From NCBI GenBank assembly GCA_031362405.1, contig JANLSO010000003.1:1-12713 (forward strand): DNA of 12,713 nucleotides, in the 5' to 3' direction. Position 1 is the stretch's first letter. Every line of letters starts with the position of its first letter. Made by a program: the position numbers and the translations under genes. Below the pieces are notes generated by a model that did no database searches, was not told the origin of the DNA, and saw nothing but the letters and a program-made list of their open reading frames with translations. Below, piece after piece: positions 1 through 5,261 of this stretch. Source of the stretch: JANLSO01 sp031362405. Lineage in GTDB: Bacteria > Actinomycetota > Thermoleophilia > Miltoncostaeales > Miltoncostaeaceae.

Positions 1-2
1 CG

Positions 3-341
3 GTCGCGTTTCGGATCGTTCAGGAGGCTCTGGCAAACGTTGCGCGGCATGCCGGGGCAGGTCGCGTGGAGGTCACCGCGGGGCGGGATGGTGATGGCAT
101 CTGGGTGGAAGTACGCGACGACGGGATGGGGTTCGACCCGCGCGAGGTGGGCGGACGCATCGACCGCGGCCACCTGGGCCTTGCCGCAATGCGCGAACGG
201 GCCGAGTTGGCGGGTGGCGCCCTGCGGATCAGCTCGTCGCCCGGCCGGGGTGCCCGCGTGCGGGCGCGCTTCCCGATGCCCTCAGTCGGAGGCGACCCGC
301 TCGAGAGCGGCCCTCAGGGCGTCGTCGTCGGAGAACCGTAG
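3..341 (+). CDS. NarL-family sensor histidine kinase, C-terminal part (partial)
   Basis: This is the last 112 residues of a gene that begins before the window. The visible part is a GHKL ATPase domain that would bind ATP and phosphorylate a histidine further upstream. The N-box is at residues 4-16 (FRIVQEALANVARHA; the catalytic-type Asn sits in EALAN). The G1 box is DDGMGFDP at 39-46. The G2 box is GHLGLAAMRERAELAGG at 56-72, followed by a G3-like SSPGRGARVRARFP. The RIVQEAL...RHA and GLAAMRERA signatures are typical of the HPK7/NarL-LiaS class, which usually pairs with a LuxR-type response regulator encoded next door. The dimerisation and sensing domains and the partner regulator are not in the window. 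The last ~20 residues are beyond the fold and overlap the convergent parB end by 60 bp. The family call is firm; the signal is unknown. Confidence 0.85.
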   Translation, partial: VAFRIVQEALANVARHAGAGRVEVTAGRDGDGIWVEVRDDGMGFDPREVGGRIDRGHLGLAAMRERAELAGGALRISSSPGRGARVRARFPMPSVGGDPLESGPQGVVVGEP

Positions 342-1169
342 CTCGACAACCACCCCACCGTTCGCGACACGTCGCAGCACGACAGGAACGTCATAAACCC
401 CCGCAAAAGCGTCAATTGCCGCGTCTGCGAGGGGGTCGCGCGGGCTCTCTTTCTTCGGGGCCGCCACGGGCGGTGCAGCACGCGCGAGCCGCTCGGTGAC
501 GCGCACCGACAGCTCACCCGAGACGACCCTCTGCGCAAGGTTTCGGCGGGCGCGGGCACCATCGACCATGAGGATCGCCCGGCCGTGACCCTCCGAGAGG
601 GCACCGTGGGAGATCAACTCCTGGACGTCATCGGGCAGCTCGAGCAGGCGCACCAGGTTGGTGATCGCGGGGCGGCTACGTCCGAGGCCGGCGGCGACCT
701 GTTGATGCGTCTGGCCGAAGTCCTCGATGAGCGACGCGCAGGCGCGGGCGACCTCCACCGGAGACAGATCCTCCCGGACCATGTTCTCAACGAGCGCCAT
801 CTCGAGGCGTTCCCGTTCGTCGGCGGTCCGCACGAGGGCCGGCAGCGTCACGAGGCCGGCGCGCTGAGCGGCGCGCCAGCGACGCTCGCCGGCGATCAGC
901 TCGTATTCATCGGGTGCGTCCGCCAACGCCCGCACCACGACGGGCTGCATCAGACCCGTCGTGCGCAGAGATTCCGCGAGCGCATCCAGAGCAGCCTCAT
1001 CGAGACGCCGTCGGGGTTGCTGTGGATTGGGACGGATCGCGCCGACGGGAAGGCGGCGCAGGTCACTCCCCCCGCCGGGCGAGCCCGCCATGGGGTCGCC
1101 GAGCAGTGCCGAGAGCCCTCGACCAAGGCGACGGGCCGGCACGCGGGCAGCCGGCGGGCCGTCAGCCAC
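282..1169 (-). CDS. parB: Chromosome-partitioning protein ParB (CTP-dependent parS-binding clamp)
   Basis: A 295-aa ParB/Spo0J that would load on parS, slide along DNA as a CTP-gated clamp and stimulate ParA. The N-terminal LGRGLSALLG (15-24) is the usual ParA-contacting segment. The CTP-binding ParB/Srx domain follows, with GERRWRA at 94-100 and ENMVREDLSP at 128-137 (ENxxRxDL motif). The helix-turn-helix that reads parS is around 153-177, and a short C-terminal dimerisation domain ends the protein. The start is taken at GTG 1169: a strong AAGGAGG lies 9 nt upstream inside the end of parA, and the family N-terminus begins just after it. A longer reading frame runs to 1346, but that extension lies wholly inside parA and is not ParB-like. 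The gene overlaps the parA stop by 8 bp, so the two are probably co-translated. The cognate parS is at 2631-2646. Confidence 0.95.
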   Translation of the reverse strand: MADGPPAARVPARRLGRGLSALLGDPMAGSPGGGSDLRRLPVGAIRPNPQQPRRRLDEAALDALAESLRTTGLMQPVVVRALADAPDEYELIAGERRWRAAQRAGLVTLPALVRTADERERLEMALVENMVREDLSPVEVARACASLIEDFGQTHQQVAAGLGRSRPAITNLVRLLELPDDVQELISHGALSEGHGRAILMVDGARARRNLAQRVVSGELSVRVTERLARAAPPVAAPKKESPRDPLADAAIDAFAGVYDVPVVLRRVANGGVVVELRFSDDDALRAALERVASD

Positions 1170-1932
1170 GCGCGGCAACCTCCTTCGCGGCGTCGAAGTA
1201 CGCGTCAGCACCCGCGCAGTGAGGGTCGTAGCTGATGACCGGCTGCCCGTACGAAGGAGCCTCCGCCAGGCGCACGTTGCGGGGCACGACCGTGCGAAAC
1301 GCGAGCTCGGGAAAGTGGCGTCGGACCTCCGCGACGACATCGCCACTGACGCGGGTGCGTGAATCGTGCATGGTCATCAGCATTCCGGCCACCCGTAGGG
1401 ACGGGTTCAACGCGGCCTGCACGCCCGCCACCGTCTCCATGAGCCGCGACAGGCCCTCCAGGGCGTAGTACTCACACTGCACGGGGACGATCAGCCGGTC
1501 GGCCGCCACCAGGGCGTTGACGGTGAGCAAATCGAGCGAAGGCGGGCAGTCGATGAACACGTACGAGTAGCGATCGAGCACCGGGGCGAGAGCCCGGGCC
1601 AACAGGAACTCCCGCTCGTCGCGGCTCGGCAGCTCGATCGCGGCGCCAGCCAGATCAGGGCTCGAGGCGATCAGATCGAGGTTGCCCACGGCCGTCGCGC
1701 GAACCGCGTCGGCGGCGGGAAAGCCGTCGAGCAGCACGTCCGCCATCGAGGCGCCAGAGTCACGGGGCACGCCGACCCCGCTCGTGGCGTTCGCCTGCGG
1801 GTCGAGATCGACCAGCAAGACGCGTGCGCCCGCCTCGGCGAGACAGGCGGCAAGGTTGACGGCCGTGGTGGTCTTGCCGACCCCACCCTTCTGGTTCGCG
1901 ACGGCGTAGATCACGCGGGGCTGGTCCTCCAT
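1162..1932 (-). CDS. parA: Chromosome-partitioning ATPase ParA (Soj)
   Basis: A 256-aa ParA/MinD-type P-loop ATPase. ATP-bound dimers coat the nucleoid and ParB triggers hydrolysis, which moves newly replicated origins apart. The deviant Walker A KGGVGKTTT is at residues 15-23, with both the signature lysine (K15) and P-loop lysine (K20). VDLDPQANAT (41-50) is the A' motif and FIDCPP carries the Walker B aspartate. The C-terminal RNVRLAEAPSYGQPV is typical of Soj. The ATG at 1932 overlaps the rsmG TGA by one base (TGATG). An in-frame GTG at 1914 is an alternative start: a GGAGG lies 11 nt before it, and it would give an N-terminus MIYAVANQKGG, closer to the shortest Soj proteins. The gene lies between rsmG and parB in the usual order. 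Confidence 0.96.
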   Translation of the reverse strand: MEDQPRVIYAVANQKGGVGKTTTAVNLAACLAEAGARVLLVDLDPQANATSGVGVPRDSGASMADVLLDGFPAADAVRATAVGNLDLIASSPDLAGAAIELPSRDEREFLLARALAPVLDRYSYVFIDCPPSLDLLTVNALVAADRLIVPVQCEYYALEGLSRLMETVAGVQAALNPSLRVAGMLMTMHDSRTRVSGDVVAEVRRHFPELAFRTVVPRNVRLAEAPSYGQPVISYDPHCAGADAYFDAAKEVAARG

Positions 1933-2654
1933 CAGGCGATCGGGCGCTTCGTCGCGCGGCCGGGTCGGCGGGGATAACGATCGGGCGTCGGAGAGACCTT
2001 CGGGAAGGTCAGCAAACGGCGCGAAGCACCCGCAAACGGGGAGGTAAGGGTGACCCGAGCGTCCCCGAGGCCCAGCGCCGTCGCGGCGGCGGCGGCGGCG
2101 GCCTCCTCGGCCTCATCAGGGCCACGCCACACAACGACGGCGCCACTGAGTGCGACCAGTGGAGCCGCCAACTCCAAGGTCGAGACGAGCGGCGCGACCG
2201 CGCGCGCCGTCACGACGTCATATGTCTCCCGCTCCTGACGGGCAAAGCTCTCTGAGCGGTCAGCCACGACACGTACGTTAGAGCGATCTTCGGACGCCCG
2301 CCGTAGCCAGTCGGCCTTGCGCCGCTCGCTTTCGACCAGCGTCACCTGCACCTCCGGACGCGCCGCCGCGAGGGCCAGCCCCGGGAAACCCGCGCCGCTT
2401 CCGATGTCGACGATCCTCGCCGCCGTGGCGATCTCGGGCAGCACGAGGGCGCAAAGCGAGTCGAGGAGATGGCGCTCCACGGCCTCAATCGGATCGCCGA
2501 TCGTCGTGAGGTTCTGGGGCTCGAGCGCAATCCGATCCAGCAGAGCGACAAGCCAGCCCGCGATGCCGGTGGGAAGAGCGATCCTCTGTTGCGCGCACGA
2601 CGCGACGAGGTACTGCAGCGGGCCGGTGGATGTTTCACGTGAAACATCGGGCAT
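1932..2654 (-). CDS. rsmG: 16S rRNA (guanine-527-N7) methyltransferase RsmG (GidB)
   Basis: A 240-aa class I SAM-dependent methyltransferase that makes m7G527 in 16S rRNA; loss in other bacteria gives low-level streptomycin resistance. The family motif RHLLDSL is at 61-67. The SAM-binding glycine loop DIGSGAGFPG is at 83-92, an acidic residue at the end of strand 2 (E108) would hold the SAM ribose, and RAVAPL at 151-156 is the conserved rRNA-side motif. The C-terminal RYPRRPG...K is also family-typical. An alanine run (codons over 2084-2101) comes from a CGG trinucleotide repeat. The ATG at 2654 follows a weak G-rich stretch and gives an N-terminus encoded through the parS site (VSRET = parS read in this frame). 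A gap of 32 bp separates it from khpB. Confidence 0.95.
   Translation of the reverse strand: MPDVSRETSTGPLQYLVASCAQQRIALPTGIAGWLVALLDRIALEPQNLTTIGDPIEAVERHLLDSLCALVLPEIATAARIVDIGSGAGFPGLALAAARPEVQVTLVESERRKADWLRRASEDRSNVRVVADRSESFARQERETYDVVTARAVAPLVSTLELAAPLVALSGAVVVWRGPDEAEEAAAAAAATALGLGDARVTLTSPFAGASRRLLTFPKVSPTPDRYPRRPGRATKRPIA
2084..2101. repeat. (CGG)6 trinucleotide run inside rsmG
   Basis: Six perfect CGG units on the plus strand. Read on the minus strand they encode part of an alanine run (EEAAAAAAATA) in the C-terminal third of RsmG. The run probably lies in a surface loop or helix. Such runs can slip, but slippage by whole units would stay in frame. Confidence 0.8.
2631..2646. promoter_or_regulatory. 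parS: parS centromere site (perfect 16-bp palindrome)
   Basis: TGTTTCACGTGAAACA is a perfect palindrome and matches the consensus ParB-binding parS site exactly. It lies within codons 3-9 of rsmG, about 1.5 kb upstream of parB and 2.4 kb from the nearest DnaA box. This is a common place for an origin-proximal parS. It would nucleate loading of the ParB made from 282-1169. No second copy was seen in the window. Confidence 0.96.
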
Positions 2655-2686
2655 TGCGGGCCCCCGTTCGTCCGGCGGCTCGAGGA

Positions 2687-3154
2687 CTACTCGGCCGGCT
2701 CGACGATGATCCGTCGGCGTGGCTCCTCGCCCTCGCTGCGGGTCGAGATGTCGGTCCGTTCCTTCAAGGCCATGTGGACGATCCGCCGATCGTGAGGTGT
2801 CATGGCGTCGAGCTCGATCTCTTCGCCATGGGTCACCGCCTCGTCGGCCGCCCGCATCGCCAGCTCCTCGAGAGCCGCCGCGCGACGCGCGCGGTAACCA
2901 TCGGCATCAATGGTGACGCGGCGGCGGGTCCCATCAGCGGCGCGGCTGACGATCTGTGCGGCAAGATATTGGATCGCATCGATGGTCTCGCCGCCGCGAC
3001 CGATCAGACGGTCGGCGTCCGTACCATCGATGCGGGCCACCAGACCCCCCTCGTCGTCGGGCGCGACCGAGACCGCGGCCTCCGGGCACACGGCGGCGGC
3101 AACGGCCACCAGAACGTCCTTCAGTGCAGAGCTTCCGGGATCGTTTGTCGTCAT
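2687..3154 (-). CDS. khpB: KhpB/Jag RNA-binding protein (KH + R3H domains)
   Basis: A 155-aa single-stranded nucleic-acid-binding protein of the Jag/KhpB (EloR) family, which in other bacteria works with KhpA in post-transcriptional control linked to cell elongation. A KH domain covers about 35-85, with the GxxG loop as IGRGGETIDAIQYL (GRGG at 52-55). An R3H domain covers about 90-152, with the RxxxH core as R123-H127 in DRRIVH and the family ending EPRRRIIVEP. The N-terminal Jag-N domain of Bacillus-type KhpB (about 208 aa) is missing: only about 35 residues precede the KH domain. The ATG at 3154 overlaps the yidC stop as ATGA, which fixes the start and suggests coupling. The yidC-khpB pairing is widely conserved. 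Confidence 0.93.
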   Translation of the reverse strand: MTTNDPGSSALKDVLVAVAAAVCPEAAVSVAPDDEGGLVARIDGTDADRLIGRGGETIDAIQYLAAQIVSRAADGTRRRVTIDADGYRARRAAALEELAMRAADEAVTHGEEIELDAMTPHDRRIVHMALKERTDISTRSEGEEPRRRIIVEPAE

Positions 3155-4188
3155 CGCTTCTTCTTTGGAGGTCGGCGTTTCCCGCTGTTTCCACCCTGGC
3201 CGGGACCGCCGGCGCGCGGACGCCGACGCGGCGTGTTGCCGTTGGCGCGCGGCCCCGAGTTCGGGCGGGGCGGCCGGACGGGAGGGGTGGTCTCGACGCC
3301 GGCGTCGAGACCGGGCTCGCCGGGCTCGTCCCCCGCCGGAGTCTCGGAGACATCAGCGGCGTCGCTGATCGCCGGCGTGCCGTTGGTCGGTGGGGTGGGT
3401 GGCGTGAGCAGGCGTCCAAGCAAACCGGGTTTCTTCGGCGTGGTCGGCGCGTCGTCGCCACTCGCGCCGTTCCCTGCCCGCGAGCTGCGCTTGGAGAGCC
3501 CCTCCTCGGGATGCTCCGCCAGATGAAGACCGATCTTGTGGCGCATCACCAACTGCTGACCGGCAGTCCAGAGGTTCGTGGTCATCCAATAGAGAACGAG
3601 CCCGGAGGGAACGGGGAACTGAAAGACGAAGATCACCACAACCACGGGGATCACACGCATCATGCGCCGCTGCGATTCGGGCATTCCAACGGTGTGAGAA
3701 AGCTCGGATGACAACAGCTGCGAGATGCCGTAGATCGCGACGATCACGAAAGCCCCGCTGCCGATTTCGGTCAGTTTGAGCGTGATGTCGGGGATCACCC
3801 ACATGAACGAGAGATCCGAACCGTCCTGCCCGGCCGTCTTCGAGAAGGCGCGCAGCACGTAGTAGAGAGCGATGAAGACCGGGAACTGGGCAACCAGCGG
3901 CAGGCAACTCGCGAAGGGGTTGATCTGGTTCTCGCGATAGAACTTCATGAGTTCTTCCTGCTGCTTCGGGCGATCGCCCTTGTACTTACGTTGCAGCTCC
4001 TTGAGCTGAGGTGCGTAGATCTGCATCTGACGCATCGACCGGTACTGCTTGATGACCAGCGGCAGAAGCGCGCTACGCACGATCAGGGTCAGAACGACGA
4101 TCGACCAGCCGTAGGTGAGGTTGCCGTGCTCGTGCAGGAACTCGAGCAGCTTGCGAAGCGGTGTTTCGAGCAGGTCCAATGGGTTCAT
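3151..4188 (-). CDS. yidC: Membrane protein insertase YidC (Oxa1 family)
   Basis: A 345-aa insertase that places membrane proteins in the lipid bilayer, alone or with SecYEG. The start is ATG 4188, in an ATGA overlap with the yidD stop; an upstream in-frame ATG at 4248 lies inside yidD and is rejected. Hydrophobic segments lie at about 26-46 (with the conserved groove arginine R38 in LIVRSALLPL), 91-114, 144-161 and 177-212 (a long stretch probably forming two helices, split at FPVPSG). A charged cytoplasmic hairpin lies between the first two (about 47-88). It has no large periplasmic P1 domain and no lipobox, as in many actinobacterial forms. After about residue 225 comes a ~120-residue Pro/Gly/Arg/Lys-rich low-complexity tail ending in PPKKKR, probably cytoplasmic and able to contact the ribosome. 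Confidence 0.95.
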   Translation of the reverse strand: MNPLDLLETPLRKLLEFLHEHGNLTYGWSIVVLTLIVRSALLPLVIKQYRSMRQMQIYAPQLKELQRKYKGDRPKQQEELMKFYRENQINPFASCLPLVAQFPVFIALYYVLRAFSKTAGQDGSDLSFMWVIPDITLKLTEIGSGAFVIVAIYGISQLLSSELSHTVGMPESQRRMMRVIPVVVVIFVFQFPVPSGLVLYWMTTNLWTAGQQLVMRHKIGLHLAEHPEEGLSKRSSRAGNGASGDDAPTTPKKPGLLGRLLTPPTPPTNGTPAISDAADVSETPAGDEPGEPGLDAGVETTPPVRPPRPNSGPRANGNTPRRRPRAGGPGQGGNSGKRRPPKKKR

Positions 4189-4415
4189 GAGCGAAACACC
4201 CGTTGGTCGCGGGGGTAGTCGACCCCGCCATGACTCCAGGGGTTGCACCGCACCAGTCGCCAGGCGGCCAGCACGATCCCGCGCAGCACCCCGAACTCAC
4301 GCACCGCGTCAATCGCGTAGTGCGAACAGGTGGGGTGGTACTTGCAGCGCCGCACCAGGAGCGGCGAAACCAGCCGCTGGTATCCACGGATCGGTGCGAT
4401 GACGGCGCGCCTCAC
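4185..4415 (-). CDS. yidD: Membrane protein insertion efficiency factor YidD
   Basis: A 76-aa small membrane-associated protein that aids YidC-dependent insertion. The whole family motif is visible: IRGYQRLVSPLL at 8-20, CKYHPTCSHYAIDA at 24-37 with three-residue CxxxxPxCSxYA spacing, then RLVRCNPWSHGGVDYP at 53-68. The N-terminal 20 residues form an amphipathic helix likely to lie on the membrane. The start is GTG 4415, which overlaps the rnpA TGA as GTGA, with AGGTG five bases upstream. The open frame extends further upstream to 4571, but that part is arginine-rich shadow of rnpA, and 76 aa is the normal family length. It lies between rnpA and yidC as usual. Confidence 0.93.
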   Translation of the reverse strand: MRRAVIAPIRGYQRLVSPLLVRRCKYHPTCSHYAIDAVREFGVLRGIVLAAWRLVRCNPWSHGGVDYPRDQRVFRS

Positions 4416-4810
4416 GCGGGCACCTGATCGTTCGGTGCCGCGAGGCGGCTGACGAGCTCGTCGAGGCGCTCGCCCAGGGCCGCGCTTCCCCGCGCGGCCT
4501 CGTACTCGGCGACCCCGGGGCGGGCGATCACCACGACATCCGCGTCGAGGGGGAGTCGGTGAGCCACACACGCGAATTGCTCACGCAGAACCCTCTTGAT
4601 GCGGTTTCTCGCGACCGAGCCGCCCACCTTGCGCGAGACCGAGAGCCCGAGACGTGGAGCCCCAGAGGCCTCCGTGGGATCGCGATGGAACACGTAGACG
4701 ACGAGATGACGACTGGCCGCCGACTTCCCACGTCGATAGACGGCGTCGAAATCGTGGGAGCGGCTAATCCGCCCGCGTCGGCTTCGAGCCTCGGAAGGCG
4801 CTGTGCTCAC
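4412..4810 (-). CDS. rnpA: Ribonuclease P protein component
   Basis: A 132-aa basic protein subunit of RNase P, which binds the catalytic RNA and the 5' leader of precursor tRNA. The N-terminal SRSHDFDAVYRRGKSAAS is the usual leader-binding region, LGLSVSRKVG is family-typical, and the RNR signature is ARNRIKRVLRE at 67-77. The start is GTG 4810, 11 bp after the rpmH stop, preceded by a G-rich but not classical ribosome-binding site. No better start is seen before the first conserved residues. The last bases overlap the yidD start. The RNA component is not in this window. Confidence 0.94.
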   Translation of the reverse strand: MSTAPSEARSRRGRISRSHDFDAVYRRGKSAASRHLVVYVFHRDPTEASGAPRLGLSVSRKVGGSVARNRIKRVLREQFACVAHRLPLDADVVVIARPGVAEYEAARGSAALGERLDELVSRLAAPNDQVPA

Positions 4811-4821
4811 CCGCCGCCCGC

Positions 4822-4956
4822 TCAGGCGGAGAGGCTGGCGCGCCCTTTGGCGCGGCGGCGCTTCAGAATCGCCCGTCCGGCACGCGTGCTCATGCGCTTA
4901 CGAAAGCCGTGGGTCTTTTGTCGCTTACGGCGATTTGGCTGGTAGGTGCGCTTCAC
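4822..4956 (-). CDS. rpmH: 50S ribosomal protein L34
   Basis: A complete 44-aa L34, read from GTG 4956 to TGA 4822. It shows the family pattern KRTYQPNRRKRQKTHGFRKR, followed by MSTRAGRAILKRRRAKGR and a short SLSA end. Over half of its residues are basic or small, as expected for an rRNA-embedded protein. GAGGAG lies 8 nt before the GTG, which fixes the start. It is the first gene of the minus-strand cluster and faces away from the origin. Confidence 0.97.
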   Translation of the reverse strand: MKRTYQPNRRKRQKTHGFRKRMSTRAGRAILKRRRAKGRASLSA

Positions 4957-5061
4957 TGCCGACACTCCTCAAGGCATGGTCTGGTCGCAGGCGCGGCACG
5001 TGACCCGCCACATACGAGCGGCGAGCATACCAGAGGCCCCTCACATGCCGGGCCGACGCCT

Positions 5062-5081
5062 GTCTCCACAGGTGTGGAAAC
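5062..5081. promoter_or_regulatory. Divergent pair of degenerate DnaA boxes
   Basis: GTCTCCACA (5062-5070, plus) and TGTGGAAAC (5073-5081, i.e. GTTTCCACA on the minus strand) each differ from TTATCCACA at two positions. They face away from each other with 2 bp between, making the inverted repeat TCCACA-GG-TGTGGA. Their spacing next to the perfect box suggests a cooperative DnaA-binding cluster. Confidence 0.55.
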
Positions 5082-5084
5082 TCC

Positions 5085-5093
5085 TGTGGATAA
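5085..5093 (-). promoter_or_regulatory. DnaA box, perfect consensus (TTATCCACA on minus strand)
   Basis: TGTGGATAA on the plus strand is the exact complement of the consensus DnaA box. It is the only perfect box noticed in either intergenic region, and it sits 5 bp from the divergent pair at 5062-5081. Confidence 0.85.
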
Positions 5094-5188
5094 CGCTCAC
5101 TGTGCCGTGTGCGTGGGTTTTTCGGTGCGACGTCGCGACCGGCTCGCCCATCGCGAAAGCGCTTTTTCCCGCGTGCACCCACCGAACG

Positions 5189-5197
5189 TTTTCCACA
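5189..5197 (+). promoter_or_regulatory. DnaA box, one mismatch (TTTTCCACA)
   Basis: It differs from TTATCCACA only at the third base and keeps the full TCCACA core. It lies 65 bp before the ATPase-gene start, directly against a 6-bp stem-loop. Confidence 0.65.
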
Positions 5198-5212
5198 GCC
5201 CCTTCTGGGGCT
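5197..5212. repeat. Short stem-loop AGCCCC-TTCT-GGGGCT
   Basis: A perfect 6-bp inverted repeat with a 4-nt loop, followed on the plus strand by only two T residues. It is too short a T-run for a confident terminator. It begins on the last base of the DnaA box at 5189-5197 and lies 49 bp before the ATPase-gene start. Confidence 0.4.
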
Positions 5213-5261
5213 TTCGCGGGCTCGGTGACAGTGGGTACAGTCGCGCCCCGCCTTTCACACG

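Larger units (their letters stand above)
4957..5261. other. oriC: Origin region, left part (rpmH / ATPase-gene intergenic, DnaA-box cluster)
   Basis: A 305-bp gene-free stretch between divergent genes. It has four DnaA-box-like sequences between 5062 and 5197, one perfect. It also has two small perfect palindromes (GCGACGTCGC at 5127-5136 and AAAGCGCTTT at 5156-5165), a stem-loop at 5197-5212, and several short T-tracts. Promoters for rpmH (leftward) and the ATPase-dnaA unit (rightward) must lie here. Weak -10-like matches are TATGCT on the minus strand (5024-5029) and TACAGT on the plus strand (5236-5241); neither has a convincing -35. Position between rpmH and the dnaA unit matches the upstream half of bipartite origins. 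Confidence 0.75.

Noticed and set aside
1170..1346. Longer ParB N-terminus from a start at 1346
   Set aside because: It lies wholly inside parA, is Arg/Ser-rich shadow sequence, and the GTG at 1169 has a strong ribosome-binding site.
2630..3526. A 298-aa plus-strand frame starting MFHVKH at parS
   Set aside because: MFHVKH is simply parS translated; the rest is antisense to khpB and yidC, which are certain.
4416..4571. Longer YidD N-terminus from 4571
   Set aside because: The extension is an out-of-frame reading of rnpA. The 76-aa form has the normal family length and a GTGA overlap start.
5197..5214. Intrinsic terminator at the stem-loop
   Set aside because: The stem is only 6 bp and is followed by just two T residues on the plus strand. 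No transcript obviously needs to end here.
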